Below, piece by piece: positions 1-8,277 of a stretch of 35,883 bases of DNA (its first letter is position 1; each line of letters starts with the position of its first letter). The notes under the pieces are model-generated. The model saw only the letters and a list, made by a program, of their open reading frames with translations, was not told where the DNA came from and did not search any database. The stretch spans positions 1 through 35,883 of the forward strand of contig JBMNCO010000224.1 of the NCBI GenBank assembly GCA_049366815.1, in the 5' to 3' direction. The position numbers and the translations under genes are program-made. The stretch comes from CAYNYM01 sp049366815 (GTDB lineage Bacteria > Desulfobacterota > DSM-4660 > Desulfatiglandales > HGW-15).

Positions 1-458
1 TCCTGCGACACCTCACAGCCTAAATGCCTACAGCCTATCTAGCTGAGTAGTTACCAAGGAGATACCTAGTCGATTTTCATCCTGTTGACAAGGGGAATGT
101 AGCCGGGATGAGGTATTGCAAGACCCCTGGCTCGGGGCGGCATATCCTGTTTTGGACAGGCATGTCCCTTGATCCCGTAATGCACAAAAAAATGGGCATT
201 TCAGAACAGACCTGCTCAGAGTGTCCTCAAATGGGTCGTTGGCGTGCCCAAATGTCGAACCGCGCCCCTGGGTGGTCTTGTGAAACCGAACCCTCTGTTC
301 TTGGTCGTCATTTCCGGTTTTTGAGCGCATCGCTCATCCTTCCCCTCTTGGGAGTCGGCGGGGAAATACCCGTTTTAGGGCGATTGGCACAGGAATTGGA
401 GATGATGAACCTCAGTGAAAGCCGCCGGACCCTTGTCCGGCACACACCGAGGTCGTCC
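1..458. other. Probably non-coding region upstream of the hybrid kinase
   Basis: A reading frame stays open from position 108 into the kinase, but its first ~98 codons look like no protein domain and are rich in Cys, Arg and Trp, so I treat this as non-coding. It holds a GGACA-GGCA-TGTCC hairpin near 156-169 and, at 425-440, a perfect CCGGAC-CCTT-GTCCGG hairpin just before the chosen start. The 12-mer GCGGCATATCCT at 137-148 recurs upstream of the EamA gene at 11541. TTGACA at 85-90 has no convincing -10 partner. Confidence 0.45.
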
Positions 459-2819
459 ATGACCAACAAAATTGAAAGGATGGAACTCATCGGGACGGTA
501 AATCAATCGACTCAAGGCTTCCTCACGGACATATCCCACCGGAAGCAGGCCTCGGAGGCGTCCATGGAGACGGGAAGAAGCTATGCAGACCTATTCGAGG
601 GCATCCCTGTTCCCCTTTATCGGACGACATTTTCAGGAAAGATCCTGGATGCCAATCCCGCCATGGTGCAGATGCTTGGTTATCCTGATTTGTCCACACT
701 GAAAAAGACCGGTGTGGCCGCCGTTCGGGATCAGGAGGACTGGAAGAGGTTGTGCGAGATCCTGCGCCGGGAAGATATCGTGCGTCATTTTGAAATCCGT
801 CTTTTCAGATACGACGGGACCTCCATATGGGCTCGAGACACGATGCGGGCCTATAAAGATAAACAGGGTCGCATCCTTTACCTGGAGGGCAGCCTGGAGG
901 ACGTGACAGCCCGCAAAAAATCGGAAAAGGCCCTCAGGGAGAGAGAGGCCTCCTTGAGAAGTATTGTGATGGCGGCACCGATCGGCATCGGTTTGTGTCG
1001 GGATCGCATCTTCTCGTGGGTAAGCCCGGAATTCGAAAGCATGGTCGGCTACAACCAGGGCGGGTTGATTGGTCGGAGCGCGAGGGTGTTGTATGAATCA
1101 GACGCCGAATTCGAACGGGTAGGTTGTGTGAAATATGGTGAGATCGCCAGAAGGGGAGTAGGGGATATCAATACGCGTTTCATGCGGAAAGACGGCCAGG
1201 TCATTGACATTCACCTGCGCTCCGCTCCGATGGACCCCTCCGACCTCTCCAAGGGCGTGACCTTCTCAGCCATGGATATCACAGAGCGCAAAAGGGCTGC
1301 CGAAAGGCTGAAGGACAGTGAGGAAAAATATCGGTTACTGGTCAATAATTCTCAGGACGCCATTTTCATTGTCCAGGACGACGTTGTAAAGTTCTGCAAC
1401 CCGAGGACGGAGGACATGACCGGGTATTCCGCTGCGGAACTGGCCGAGATGTCTTTTGATTGTCTTATTCGTCCCGAAGACAAGGCCGCGTTTAAGGACG
1501 GACGAAACAAGGGCGTTCAAGACCAAGGAGATGGAAACGGTATCGCCCTCCGGATACGGAATCGTAAAGGGGATATCCTGTGGGGACATCTGACGACCAC
1601 CGAAGCCGCATGGGAAGGCAGATCGGCCGTGCTTCATTTCCTCCGGGATATTACACTTCAGAAAGAACTTGAAGTTCAGCTCCAACAGGCCCAGAAAATG
1701 GAGGCTATCGGTGCGCTTGCAGGAGGCATTGCACACGATTTCAACAATATTCTGGGGGCCATCATGGGTTATACGGAGATGGCCGTTCTGGACTCCTCAG
1801 ACGCCTTCAAGGTGAGATATTGCATTGAGCAGGTTTTAAAGGCGAGCCACAGGGCCAGAGACCTCGTCAAACAGATCCTTGCTTTCAGCCGTCAGGGCGA
1901 GCGGGAAAAAAGGCCGGTACAGATCAATCCAATCCTGAAAGAGACACTGAAAATGCTGCGTGCCTTTCTCCCCTCGACCATCGAGATCAGACAACGGTTG
2001 GGACCGGAAACGGCCATTGTGGAGGCCGATCCGACACAGGTCCACCAGGTCCTGATGAATCTATGCACCAATGCCCACTACGCCATGCGTGAAAAGGGCG
2101 GTGTACTGGAAATAGGCATGAGTTCCCTGGAGCTGGGGGCAAAGGATGCGGCCTGCTATGATAGGGATCTGGCCCCCGGGGCCTATTTGAAAATCGCCGT
2201 AAAAGATACGGGCGAAGGCATGAGTCCGGAAACCATGAGCCGCGTCTTTGACCCCTACTATACCACCAAGGAAAAGGGCGTCGGAACGGGGATGGGAATG
2301 GCCGTGGCCCATGGGATCATGAAGGAACACGGCGGTGCGATCGGCGTGCAAAGTGAGCCCGGGAAGGGGACGACTTTTGAAGTGCTCTTTCCCATGGCTG
2401 AAAAGATCGTAGATCTGCCGAAAAGCGAAGAAGGACCTTTTCAGAATGGAAATGAGCACGTGCTCATGGTCGACGATGAGGTGGCCCTCCTGGAACTGGC
2501 CAAGGAAATGCTTGAGAAACTCGGGTACCTTGTTTCCACCAGATCAAGCCCCCTCGAGGCCCTCGAGGCCTTCCGGGCCAACCCCGATCGATTTGACATT
2601 GTCATCACGGACATGACCATGCCCAATATGACGGGTGACGTCTTGGCCAAAAAGATCATGGAGATCCGTCCTGAAATCCCGGTCATTTTATGCACGGGAT
2701 ACAGTGCGTATATCACGGAGGCAAAGGCCAAAAATATGGGGATTCGAGAACTGGTTATGAAGCCTGTTTTGATCCGTGAACTGGGTGTCACCATTCGCAG
2801 ACTCTTGGATCAAAGGTGA
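459..2819 (+). CDS. Soluble PAS-PAS-PAS hybrid sensor histidine kinase with C-terminal receiver
   Basis: Two-component hybrid kinase of 786 aa from the ATG at 459. Three PAS domains lie at about 40-155, 162-280 and 287-402; the first two end in the usual D-[IV]-T-x-R-K linker and the third in RDIT. A HisKA domain follows with phospho-acceptor His426 (GGIAHDFNN), then a HATPase domain with N box (NLCTNAHYAM) and G boxes (DTGEGMS, GTGMGMA). The C-terminal receiver (~668-786) has phospho-Asp718 (VITDMTMP). There is no membrane segment, so it should act in the cytoplasm on an internal cue such as redox state or a small ligand. The start is uncertain: ATG 459 has GAGG six bases upstream, ATG 402 has AGGA seven upstream. 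Residues 19-33 resemble the tail of a further PAS domain, so the protein may be truncated at its N-terminus. No partner regulator is adjacent. Confidence 0.9.
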   Translation: MTNKIERMELIGTVNQSTQGFLTDISHRKQASEASMETGRSYADLFEGIPVPLYRTTFSGKILDANPAMVQMLGYPDLSTLKKTGVAAVRDQEDWKRLCEILRREDIVRHFEIRLFRYDGTSIWARDTMRAYKDKQGRILYLEGSLEDVTARKKSEKALREREASLRSIVMAAPIGIGLCRDRIFSWVSPEFESMVGYNQGGLIGRSARVLYESDAEFERVGCVKYGEIARRGVGDINTRFMRKDGQVIDIHLRSAPMDPSDLSKGVTFSAMDITERKRAAERLKDSEEKYRLLVNNSQDAIFIVQDDVVKFCNPRTEDMTGYSAAELAEMSFDCLIRPEDKAAFKDGRNKGVQDQGDGNGIALRIRNRKGDILWGHLTTTEAAWEGRSAVLHFLRDITLQKELEVQLQQAQKMEAIGALAGGIAHDFNNILGAIMGYTEMAVLDSSDAFKVRYCIEQVLKASHRARDLVKQILAFSRQGEREKRPVQINPILKETLKMLRAFLPSTIEIRQRLGPETAIVEADPTQVHQVLMNLCTNAHYAMREKGGVLEIGMSSLELGAKDAACYDRDLAPGAYLKIAVKDTGEGMSPETMSRVFDPYYTTKEKGVGTGMGMAVAHGIMKEHGGAIGVQSEPGKGTTFEVLFPMAEKIVDLPKSEEGPFQNGNEHVLMVDDEVALLELAKEMLEKLGYLVSTRSSPLEALEAFRANPDRFDIVITDMTMPNMTGDVLAKKIMEIRPEIPVILCTGYSAYITEAKAKNMGIRELVMKPVLIRELGVTIRRLLDQR

Positions 2820-3214
2820 TGACCCGAATAGGCGGGATGAACAGGGATCATGTCCGGATTCGCACGCAATAACACCCCGCCAAAGAAATCCCGCAAATTC
2901 TGTAAAATGAGCGTCAGCCGCCCGCCCAATCCGATCATCTGCTGATTTTAGGCGAGAAGAGTTCCATATTCGACGGCGCAACGTGAGGGTTTACCTTGAC
3001 CGGCCGCCGCTCTATCAGGTACACATAAAAGACTAGAGAATGCGGCAGAGTGATGGGAATGGGGTGTCATTCATTGATTGAATACATGTATCCGCATCCA
3101 TTTCCCGATCGTAATGAACCAATCCCGAGATCTGAGAGCAGGGGGCGTCCCCGATAGATCCTGACATTACGGCGTGGTACGCTGTGTTCATCAACCTTTT
3201 TCGGGAGGTGGATC
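2820..3214. other. Intergenic, no gene seen
   Basis: This ~395-bp gap contains no ORF with coding character and no tRNA. The only structure I noticed is a small ATTCA-TTGAT-TGAAT inverted repeat near 3070. A strong ribosome-binding site (GGGAGG) at 3203-3208 serves the next gene. Confidence 0.5.
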
Positions 3215-4546
3215 TTGATTGAGGGCGGTGTTATCAAGATCATCCGCTTTTTGAAGACGGATATCTGGCGAGTCCGATCGAGAGATCTTTCAGGAGCCGA
3301 ATCTCTGCTCCTCAATTCTCTGAGAGTAGTGGTCCTCACGGTGCGGGGGTTGAGTGAGGACAAGACCATGCTCAGGGCCTCGGCCTTGACGTTTTACAGC
3401 CTGCTGTCCATCGTTCCCGTAGTGGCCATGGTCTTTGGGATCGCAAAGGGTTTTGGTTTCGAGAAAAGACTCGAACGGATCTTATTCGAGAATTTTGAAG
3501 GGCACGAACAGGTGGTGATCAGGGTGGTCGAATTCGCCCACGCCCTTCTGGAGAACGTCAAGGGCGGGCTGGTCGCCGGGATCGGACTCGTTATCCTCTT
3601 CTACAGCATCATCAAGATCCTCACGCACATAGAAAGTGCATTCAATGACATCTGGGGCGTAAAAAAAGGAAGGCCCCTGGCCCGGAAGGTGACCGACTAT
3701 CTTTCCCTCACGCTCATCACCCCCGTTCTTTTTATCATGTCCAGCGCCATGACCCTGACCATCACCGGCAGTGCCAAGTTCATCGTTGAGCGCGTGACCG
3801 TGTTGGGCGCCGTCGGTCCCCTGATCTTTTTTCTCCTGGAGTTTCTCCCCTACTGTACCCTCTGGATCCTTTTCACCTTTCTCTACATGTTCATCCCGAA
3901 CACGCGGGTCAGTTTTAGATCCGGCCTTCTGGCAGGCATCCTGGCCGGCACCGGGTATGTCCTTTTTCAGAAGTTCTACATCGTCTTCCAGATCGGCGTG
4001 GCCAAATACAACGCCGTCTACGGCAGCTTTGCGGCACTGCCCCTTTTTTTCATCTGGCTCCAGTTCAGTTGGCTCATTGTCCTGTTGGGGGCGGAGATAT
4101 CCTTTGCCCACCAGAATGTGGACACCTACGAATTCGAACAGGACTGCCTGAACGTCAGTCATGCCTACAAGAGGATGCTTGCCCTGAGAATCGTCCACCT
4201 CCTGGTCAGTCATTTTGCGGAAGGGACGCAGCCATGGAACGCCCGCCAGATTTCACACGCCCTGGACATCCCTATTCGACTGGTCCTGCAGATCCTCTAT
4301 GATCTGACGGAATCGGGTATCCTGGCGGAAGTCAGCGTAAACAGGGACAGTGATATCGGCTATCAACCGGCGCGGGATCCGGATGCCATGACGATCCACT
4401 ACGTTATCCAGGCCATGGAGGAGAGGGGGAGCGACAATATCCCCGTGGCGCCGTCGGACGAACTCGACAGGATCTCTGACTCGCTCAATACCTTCAAAGA
4501 GCTCGTGGTGAGCTCCCCGGCAAACAGACGTTTGAGGGAGATATGA
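3215..4546 (+). CDS. YihY/BrkB-family inner-membrane protein with C-terminal winged-helix-like domain
   Basis: A 443-aa polytopic membrane protein of the YihY/BrkB family, formerly called 'ribonuclease BN'. The family is linked to envelope integrity, but its biochemical function is unsettled. Six hydrophobic segments lie at about 45-72, 115-140, 160-185, 195-225, 230-255 and 270-292, including family-like stretches such as ALTFYSLLSIVPV and GSFAALPLFFIWLQ. The last ~130 residues are soluble and look like a winged helix (DIPIRLVLQILYDLTESGIL), an extension I know from anaerobic delta-type homologues. The start is a TTG at 3215, chosen because GGGAGG sits six bases upstream and no in-frame ATG is nearby. 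It is flanked by ~390-bp gaps on both sides, so it is probably monocistronic. Confidence 0.88.
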   Translation: MIEGGVIKIIRFLKTDIWRVRSRDLSGAESLLLNSLRVVVLTVRGLSEDKTMLRASALTFYSLLSIVPVVAMVFGIAKGFGFEKRLERILFENFEGHEQVVIRVVEFAHALLENVKGGLVAGIGLVILFYSIIKILTHIESAFNDIWGVKKGRPLARKVTDYLSLTLITPVLFIMSSAMTLTITGSAKFIVERVTVLGAVGPLIFFLLEFLPYCTLWILFTFLYMFIPNTRVSFRSGLLAGILAGTGYVLFQKFYIVFQIGVAKYNAVYGSFAALPLFFIWLQFSWLIVLLGAEISFAHQNVDTYEFEQDCLNVSHAYKRMLALRIVHLLVSHFAEGTQPWNARQISHALDIPIRLVLQILYDLTESGILAEVSVNRDSDIGYQPARDPDAMTIHYVIQAMEERGSDNIPVAPSDELDRISDSLNTFKELVVSSPANRRLREI

Positions 4547-4935
4547 TATTTTTTTCCGTAACCCGGTATCCACCCAAATGATAAGATCTGCCCGCAGGGC
4601 GCGCCGTTTTTTCAACTGAGATTCCTCGAGTACAAAATCCTCGGAAATATTTGGGTGAGAATTGATTGAAAATATGATATGAAAGCGCCTCTTGAGATTT
4701 TCCTGCACGACTGAAAGGGGACCCTGAAGCACCGGGCCGATTCCTGACTCCAGAGACGGCCCTGACGCCTGTCACGCAAAGGCGGAAAGCTTCAGGTGCG
4801 CACCAGCGGAAATCGCCTGCCAAAATGGGTTATCGCTAAACAATACGGCCTAAATTATCTTCGGTCGGTGATCCTCTGTACATTCAAGCAAAGTATAGAG
4901 AATCGACTACATCTTATTGAGATGAGGTAAAAAAC
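4547..4935. other. Intergenic, possible weak terminator only
   Basis: No gene or RNA is recognised in 389 bp. A GCCC-GCA-GGGC hairpin followed by GCGCCGTTTTTT at about 4590-4612 could end transcription of the YihY gene. CACCCAAAT (4571-4579) and its complement ATTTGGGTG (~4648-4656) form a long-range inverted repeat of unknown meaning. Confidence 0.4.
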
Positions 4936-5715
4936 ATGCGAATAGCCTCTGTGCAGATGGAGGTGGGGGACAGGTCAAAAGCGGAGAACCTGGCCCATGC
5001 GGAAGGCCTTTTGTCCCGGGCTGCGGGGGCGGATCTCATCCTTTTGCCGGAGGTCTGGAACATCGGATATTTCTCATTCGATAGATATCGGGAGGAGAGT
5101 GAAACCCCGGACGGTGAGACGGCATCCAGGATGTCCGCCATGGCCCGCAGGCTCGGGGCCTACCTGTACGCAGGGAGCTGGATCATTCGGAGCGGCGACG
5201 CATTCTACAATACCGGCTTCCTTTTTGACAGGACCGGGGAAGTCATCGCACAATACCGTAAAATTCATCTCTTCGGGTATGGCTCCAGAGAGCAGGAGAT
5301 CCTCCATCCGGGTAAGGAGATCGTGACCGTAAAGACCGACCTTGGCACCCTGGGCCTGACCACCTGTTACGATCTCCGTTTTCCGGAGCTCTTTCGAAAG
5401 ATGCAGGCCCGGGGTGCGGAAATCTTTCTTGTGGTTTCAGGATGGCCCTATCCAAGACTGGAGCATTGGCTCCTGTTCAACCGTGTCCGTGCCCTGGAGA
5501 ATCTTGCATTTCTTGCCTCAGCCAACGGGGTCGGCATAAACCGGGGAGTCCGTTTGTGCGGACACAGCATGGTCGTGGACCCCTGGGGCATCGTCGTGGC
5601 GGGGGGTGGCGATGAGGAAGACATCGTCCGGGCCGATATCGATGTGGGAAAGGTCTCGAGGGTGCGAAAGGAATTCCCGTCCCTGCAGGACATTGTATTC
5701 CCCACTGCGCCTTAG
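4936..5715 (+). CDS. Carbon-nitrogen hydrolase (nitrilase superfamily), omega-amidase-like
   Basis: A 259-aa member of the nitrilase/amidase superfamily, which hydrolyses carboxamides to acid and ammonia in the cytoplasm. The catalytic triad is visible: Glu39 (LLPEVW), Lys109 (YRKIHLFGYG) and Cys144 (LTTCYDLRFPEL). The TTCYDLRFPE context around the cysteine is typical of the Nit/omega-amidase branch rather than true nitrilases. The length is normal and complete. The start ATG 4936 follows GAGATGAGG at 4919-4927. It precedes the kor operon by 87 bp with two hairpins between, so co-transcription is uncertain. Omega-amidases act on 2-oxo acid amides, which would fit the 2-oxoacid theme downstream, but that link is inference only. 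Confidence 0.9.
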   Translation: MRIASVQMEVGDRSKAENLAHAEGLLSRAAGADLILLPEVWNIGYFSFDRYREESETPDGETASRMSAMARRLGAYLYAGSWIIRSGDAFYNTGFLFDRTGEVIAQYRKIHLFGYGSREQEILHPGKEIVTVKTDLGTLGLTTCYDLRFPELFRKMQARGAEIFLVVSGWPYPRLEHWLLFNRVRALENLAFLASANGVGINRGVRLCGHSMVVDPWGIVVAGGGDEEDIVRADIDVGKVSRVRKEFPSLQDIVFPTAP

Positions 5716-5721
5716 CGTGAG

Positions 5722-5737
5722 GGCCTTTCGGCAGGCC
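5722..5737 (+). terminator. Small hairpin after the amidase gene
   Basis: GGCCT-TTCGGC-AGGCC lies seven bases after the stop codon. There is no U-tract, so it could equally be an mRNA-end stabiliser. Confidence 0.3.
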
Positions 5738-5757
5738 ACCGGAGCAAAACGATCAGG

Positions 5758-5780
5758 ACGGTCTGTCTCGGACAGACCGT
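5758..5780. promoter_or_regulatory. Perfect 10-bp dyad just upstream of korA
   Basis: ACGGTCTGTC-TCG-GACAGACCGT is a perfect inverted repeat with a 3-nt centre. It lies three bases before the korA ribosome-binding site AGGAGGA (5784-5790). It could be an operator for a dimeric regulator, an RNA hairpin that controls korA translation, or a terminator with a weak tail (TTTC). Its perfection and position favour a regulatory role, but the regulator is unknown. Confidence 0.5.
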
Positions 5781-5802
5781 TTCAGGAGGAGTGATTGAAA
5801 TT

Positions 5803-6951
5803 ATGGGTTACAGGGTTGAAAAGAGCACCATGCCGCCGGGTACCTATTTCCTCTCAGGCAATGATGCCGTGGCCGAAGGGGCGATTGCCGCAGGCTGCCG
5901 CTATTATGGGGGATATCCCATAACCCCTTCGAGTGACATCATGGAGAGGATTGCAAGGCGCTTCAAGGAGGTCAACGGCGTCTTCATGCAGATGGAGGAC
6001 GAATTGGCCTCCATCTGTTCGGTCATCGGGGCCTCATGGGCGGGGGCCAAGGCCATGACGGCCACTGCCGGTCCGGGACTGAGCCTGATGATGGAGGCCC
6101 TTGGATACGCGGCCTTTACCGAGGCCCCGATCGTGATCGTGGACATCCAGCGCGCCGGCCCATGCACAGGCCAGGCGACCCACGTGGCATCCGGCGATAT
6201 CATGCAGATCAAATGGGGTTCCCATGGGGACTACCAGATAATCGCCTATTCTCCATGGTCTGTGCAGGAGATGTATGACTTTACAATCAAGGCCTTTAAC
6301 ATGGCCGAGAAATACCGCGTGCCCGCCTTTGTCATGGGGTCTGAGGCCACAGGCCATCTCAAGGAGCAGATGGTCGTCAAGGAGGAGGTGGAGGTCTTTT
6401 ACAGGGAAAAGGAACCCGGTGCCGCCCCCTTTGACACAGAGGCGTCTGACGGGGTGCCGCCCATGCCTGTATTCGGGGAAGGGGAGAATCTGCTTGTCAC
6501 GGGTTCCACCCACGACGGTTTCGGCTTTCGAAAATCCGATGATCCTCAGGTCCAGGAAAAACTTGTCAGCAGGCTCCACCGCAAGATCATGGATCACCAG
6601 AGCGAGATCGCGGAAGTAGAGGGCTACCACCTGGATGACGGGGACATGGAGGGCGTTGTGGTGAGCTACGGCTTCACGGCAAGAAGCGCCCTCTTTGCAG
6701 TGGAAAGGCTTCGTTCCGCCGGGATCAGAGTGGGTATGGTCCGGCTGAAGACCCTCTGGCCCTTTCCCGAGGATGCGATCCGGGAAGTGAGCGGACGCAC
6801 GAAATGGTTTCTGGTTCCGGAAATGAACAGGGGACAGGTTGTCCACATGGTCAAGGAACATACCGATCGCGAGGTATTCTGCCTGAATCAGACAAACGGA
6901 CAAACCATCCATCCCCGGAGGATTGAAGAGGAAATGAGGAGGCTGATCTGA
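5803..6951 (+). CDS. korA: 2-oxoacid:ferredoxin oxidoreductase, alpha subunit
   Basis: The 382-aa alpha subunit of a CoA-acylating 2-oxoacid:ferredoxin oxidoreductase of the KorA/VorB type, which turns 2-oxoacid + CoA into acyl-CoA + CO2 and reduces ferredoxin. The N-terminal pyruvate-ferredoxin-oxidoreductase-like domain has the characteristic YYGGYPITPSSDIME, MQMEDELAS and TATAGPGLSLM stretches. The C-terminal transketolase-like domain follows after ~275 (GVVVSYGFTARSA). An in-frame GTG at 5791 directly abuts the AGGAGGA ribosome-binding site, so ATG 5803 is the better start. The stop overlaps the korB start by one base. Substrate (2-oxoglutarate, 2-oxobutyrate, branched-chain or other) cannot be read from sequence; the symbol denotes family, not proven specificity. 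Confidence 0.9.
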   Translation: MGYRVEKSTMPPGTYFLSGNDAVAEGAIAAGCRYYGGYPITPSSDIMERIARRFKEVNGVFMQMEDELASICSVIGASWAGAKAMTATAGPGLSLMMEALGYAAFTEAPIVIVDIQRAGPCTGQATHVASGDIMQIKWGSHGDYQIIAYSPWSVQEMYDFTIKAFNMAEKYRVPAFVMGSEATGHLKEQMVVKEEVEVFYREKEPGAAPFDTEASDGVPPMPVFGEGENLLVTGSTHDGFGFRKSDDPQVQEKLVSRLHRKIMDHQSEIAEVEGYHLDDGDMEGVVVSYGFTARSALFAVERLRSAGIRVGMVRLKTLWPFPEDAIREVSGRTKWFLVPEMNRGQVVHMVKEHTDREVFCLNQTNGQTIHPRRIEEEMRRLI

Positions 6952-7718
6952 TGGCAAGAGATATGGAAAAATACCTCCGCCCGGAGGTCAAGACAACGCC
7001 CTTTTGTCCGGGTTGCGGCCACGGTATCCTGATGGGGCTGCTTCTTCGGGCGGTGGACGAACTCGGGCTCGATATGAAAAAGGTCCTCTTCGCTTCAGGC
7101 ATTGGATGCGCGGCATGGATCCCGAGCCCCAATTTCAAGGTGGACACCCTCCATACCCTCCACGGTCGCGCCATACCCTTTGCAACCGGGGCCAAGGCCT
7201 TTAATCCGGAACTGACCACGATCATTGTCAGCGGCGACGGGGACCTGGCCTCCATCGGCGGCAATCACTTGATCCATGCGGCACGGAGGAATACCGACCT
7301 CACGGTGATCTGTGCCAACAACATGATTTACGGCATGACCGGCGGTCAGTTGGCCTGCACCACCCCCCTGGGGGCAACGACCTCCACCTATATGGATGGG
7401 AACCCTTACAGGCCATTTGATCTGGTCAAACTCACGGCCGGGGCCGGCGCCGTTTATGTGGCTCGTTACGCCGTCACCCAACCACTCTCGATGATCGAGG
7501 CCATAAAGAGGGCCGTAAGCATTGCGGGGTTCACCTTTGTCGAGGCCCTCTCGCCTTGTCCGACTCAATTCGGAAGAAGAAACCAGTACACAAGCCCCGA
7601 CAAGATGATCGAGATGCTCAGGACCCACTGCGTGAGCCGCGAGGAGGCCGAGGATATGGGCCGGGAAGAACTGAAAGACAAGATTGTGACGGGGGTGTTT
7701 GTCGATGGGGAGTGTTAA
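6951..7718 (+). CDS. korB: 2-oxoacid:ferredoxin oxidoreductase, beta (TPP) subunit
   Basis: The 255-aa thiamine-diphosphate subunit, which carries out the decarboxylation chemistry. The TPP/Mg motif is clear: GDGD at 95-98 followed by NNMIYGMTGGQ. Cys19 and Cys22 (FCPGCGH), Cys53 (SGIGC) and a cysteine in SPCPTQFGRRN are placed to bind the subunit's [4Fe-4S] cluster, as in the two- to four-subunit members of the family. The ATG overlaps the korA stop (TGATG), which indicates translational coupling. The length is normal for a stand-alone beta subunit. Confidence 0.92.
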   Translation: MARDMEKYLRPEVKTTPFCPGCGHGILMGLLLRAVDELGLDMKKVLFASGIGCAAWIPSPNFKVDTLHTLHGRAIPFATGAKAFNPELTTIIVSGDGDLASIGGNHLIHAARRNTDLTVICANNMIYGMTGGQLACTTPLGATTSTYMDGNPYRPFDLVKLTAGAGAVYVARYAVTQPLSMIEAIKRAVSIAGFTFVEALSPCPTQFGRRNQYTSPDKMIEMLRTHCVSREEAEDMGREELKDKIVTGVFVDGEC

Positions 7719-8277
7719 GCAGTTGAGATTTTGCGGGCTTGGCGGTCAGGGGCTTGTTCTGGGCGGGGTGATTCTCGGGCACGCGGCCATCCATGATGGA
7801 AAATATGTGGCCGGGTCCGACTCATACGGCGTTAGGGTGCGGGGCGGCTTTGCCCTCTCGGATGTGGTGATCTCCGATGAACCCATTGTGTACCCGCACG
7901 TGATGGAGGCGGATATCCTTGTACCCATGGCCCAGGAGGCCTATGAAGACCATATCGAAAGTGTGGCCCCGGGTGGCGTCGTCATCTTTGACGACCAGAT
8001 GGTGGAATCCCGCCCCAGGGACAACGTCAAACAGGTGGGTATCCCTGCCACCTCCAGTGCCATCAAGGAACTGGATCAGCAGCAGGCGGCCAACATCGTG
8101 ATGCTTGGGGCCCTCGTGGCCGTCACCGGGATCGTGAGCAGGGAATCCCTGGAAAAGGCGGTGGAACAAAACGTGGGTGAGCGGTTCCGTGAGATGAACC
8201 TGGAGGCTGTCAAGATAGGATTTCGTTTAGGAGAAGAGAAATGGCGTTTGCTTCAAGAACACACAGACCGGTCCTAG
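7705..8277 (+). CDS. korC: 2-oxoacid:ferredoxin oxidoreductase, gamma subunit
   Basis: The 190-aa gamma subunit, recognised from the N-terminal GLGGQGLVLGG nucleotide-like loop, the conserved SDSYGVRVRGGFALSDV stretch, and the EADILVPMAQEAYE segment. In this family gamma contributes to CoA binding and complex assembly. ATG 7705, preceded by GGGGGTG, overlaps the end of korB by 14 bases; an upstream TTG at 7699 is a poorer candidate. The 3' end overlaps the next gene by 37 bases, so the three kor genes and the flavoprotein form one transcription unit. Confidence 0.9.
   Translation: MGSVKQLRFCGLGGQGLVLGGVILGHAAIHDGKYVAGSDSYGVRVRGGFALSDVVISDEPIVYPHVMEADILVPMAQEAYEDHIESVAPGGVVIFDDQMVESRPRDNVKQVGIPATSSAIKELDQQQAANIVMLGALVAVTGIVSRESLEKAVEQNVGERFREMNLEAVKIGFRLGEEKWRLLQEHTDRS

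Noticed and set aside
85..113. Promoter for the first hybrid kinase (TTGACA at 85)
   Set aside because: At 17 bp the next hexamer is ATGAGG, which is not a -10 element; no better partner is nearby.
6034..6957. 307-codon minus-strand frame opposite korA
   Set aside because: The plus strand encodes a complete alpha subunit with family motifs; the antisense product matches nothing.
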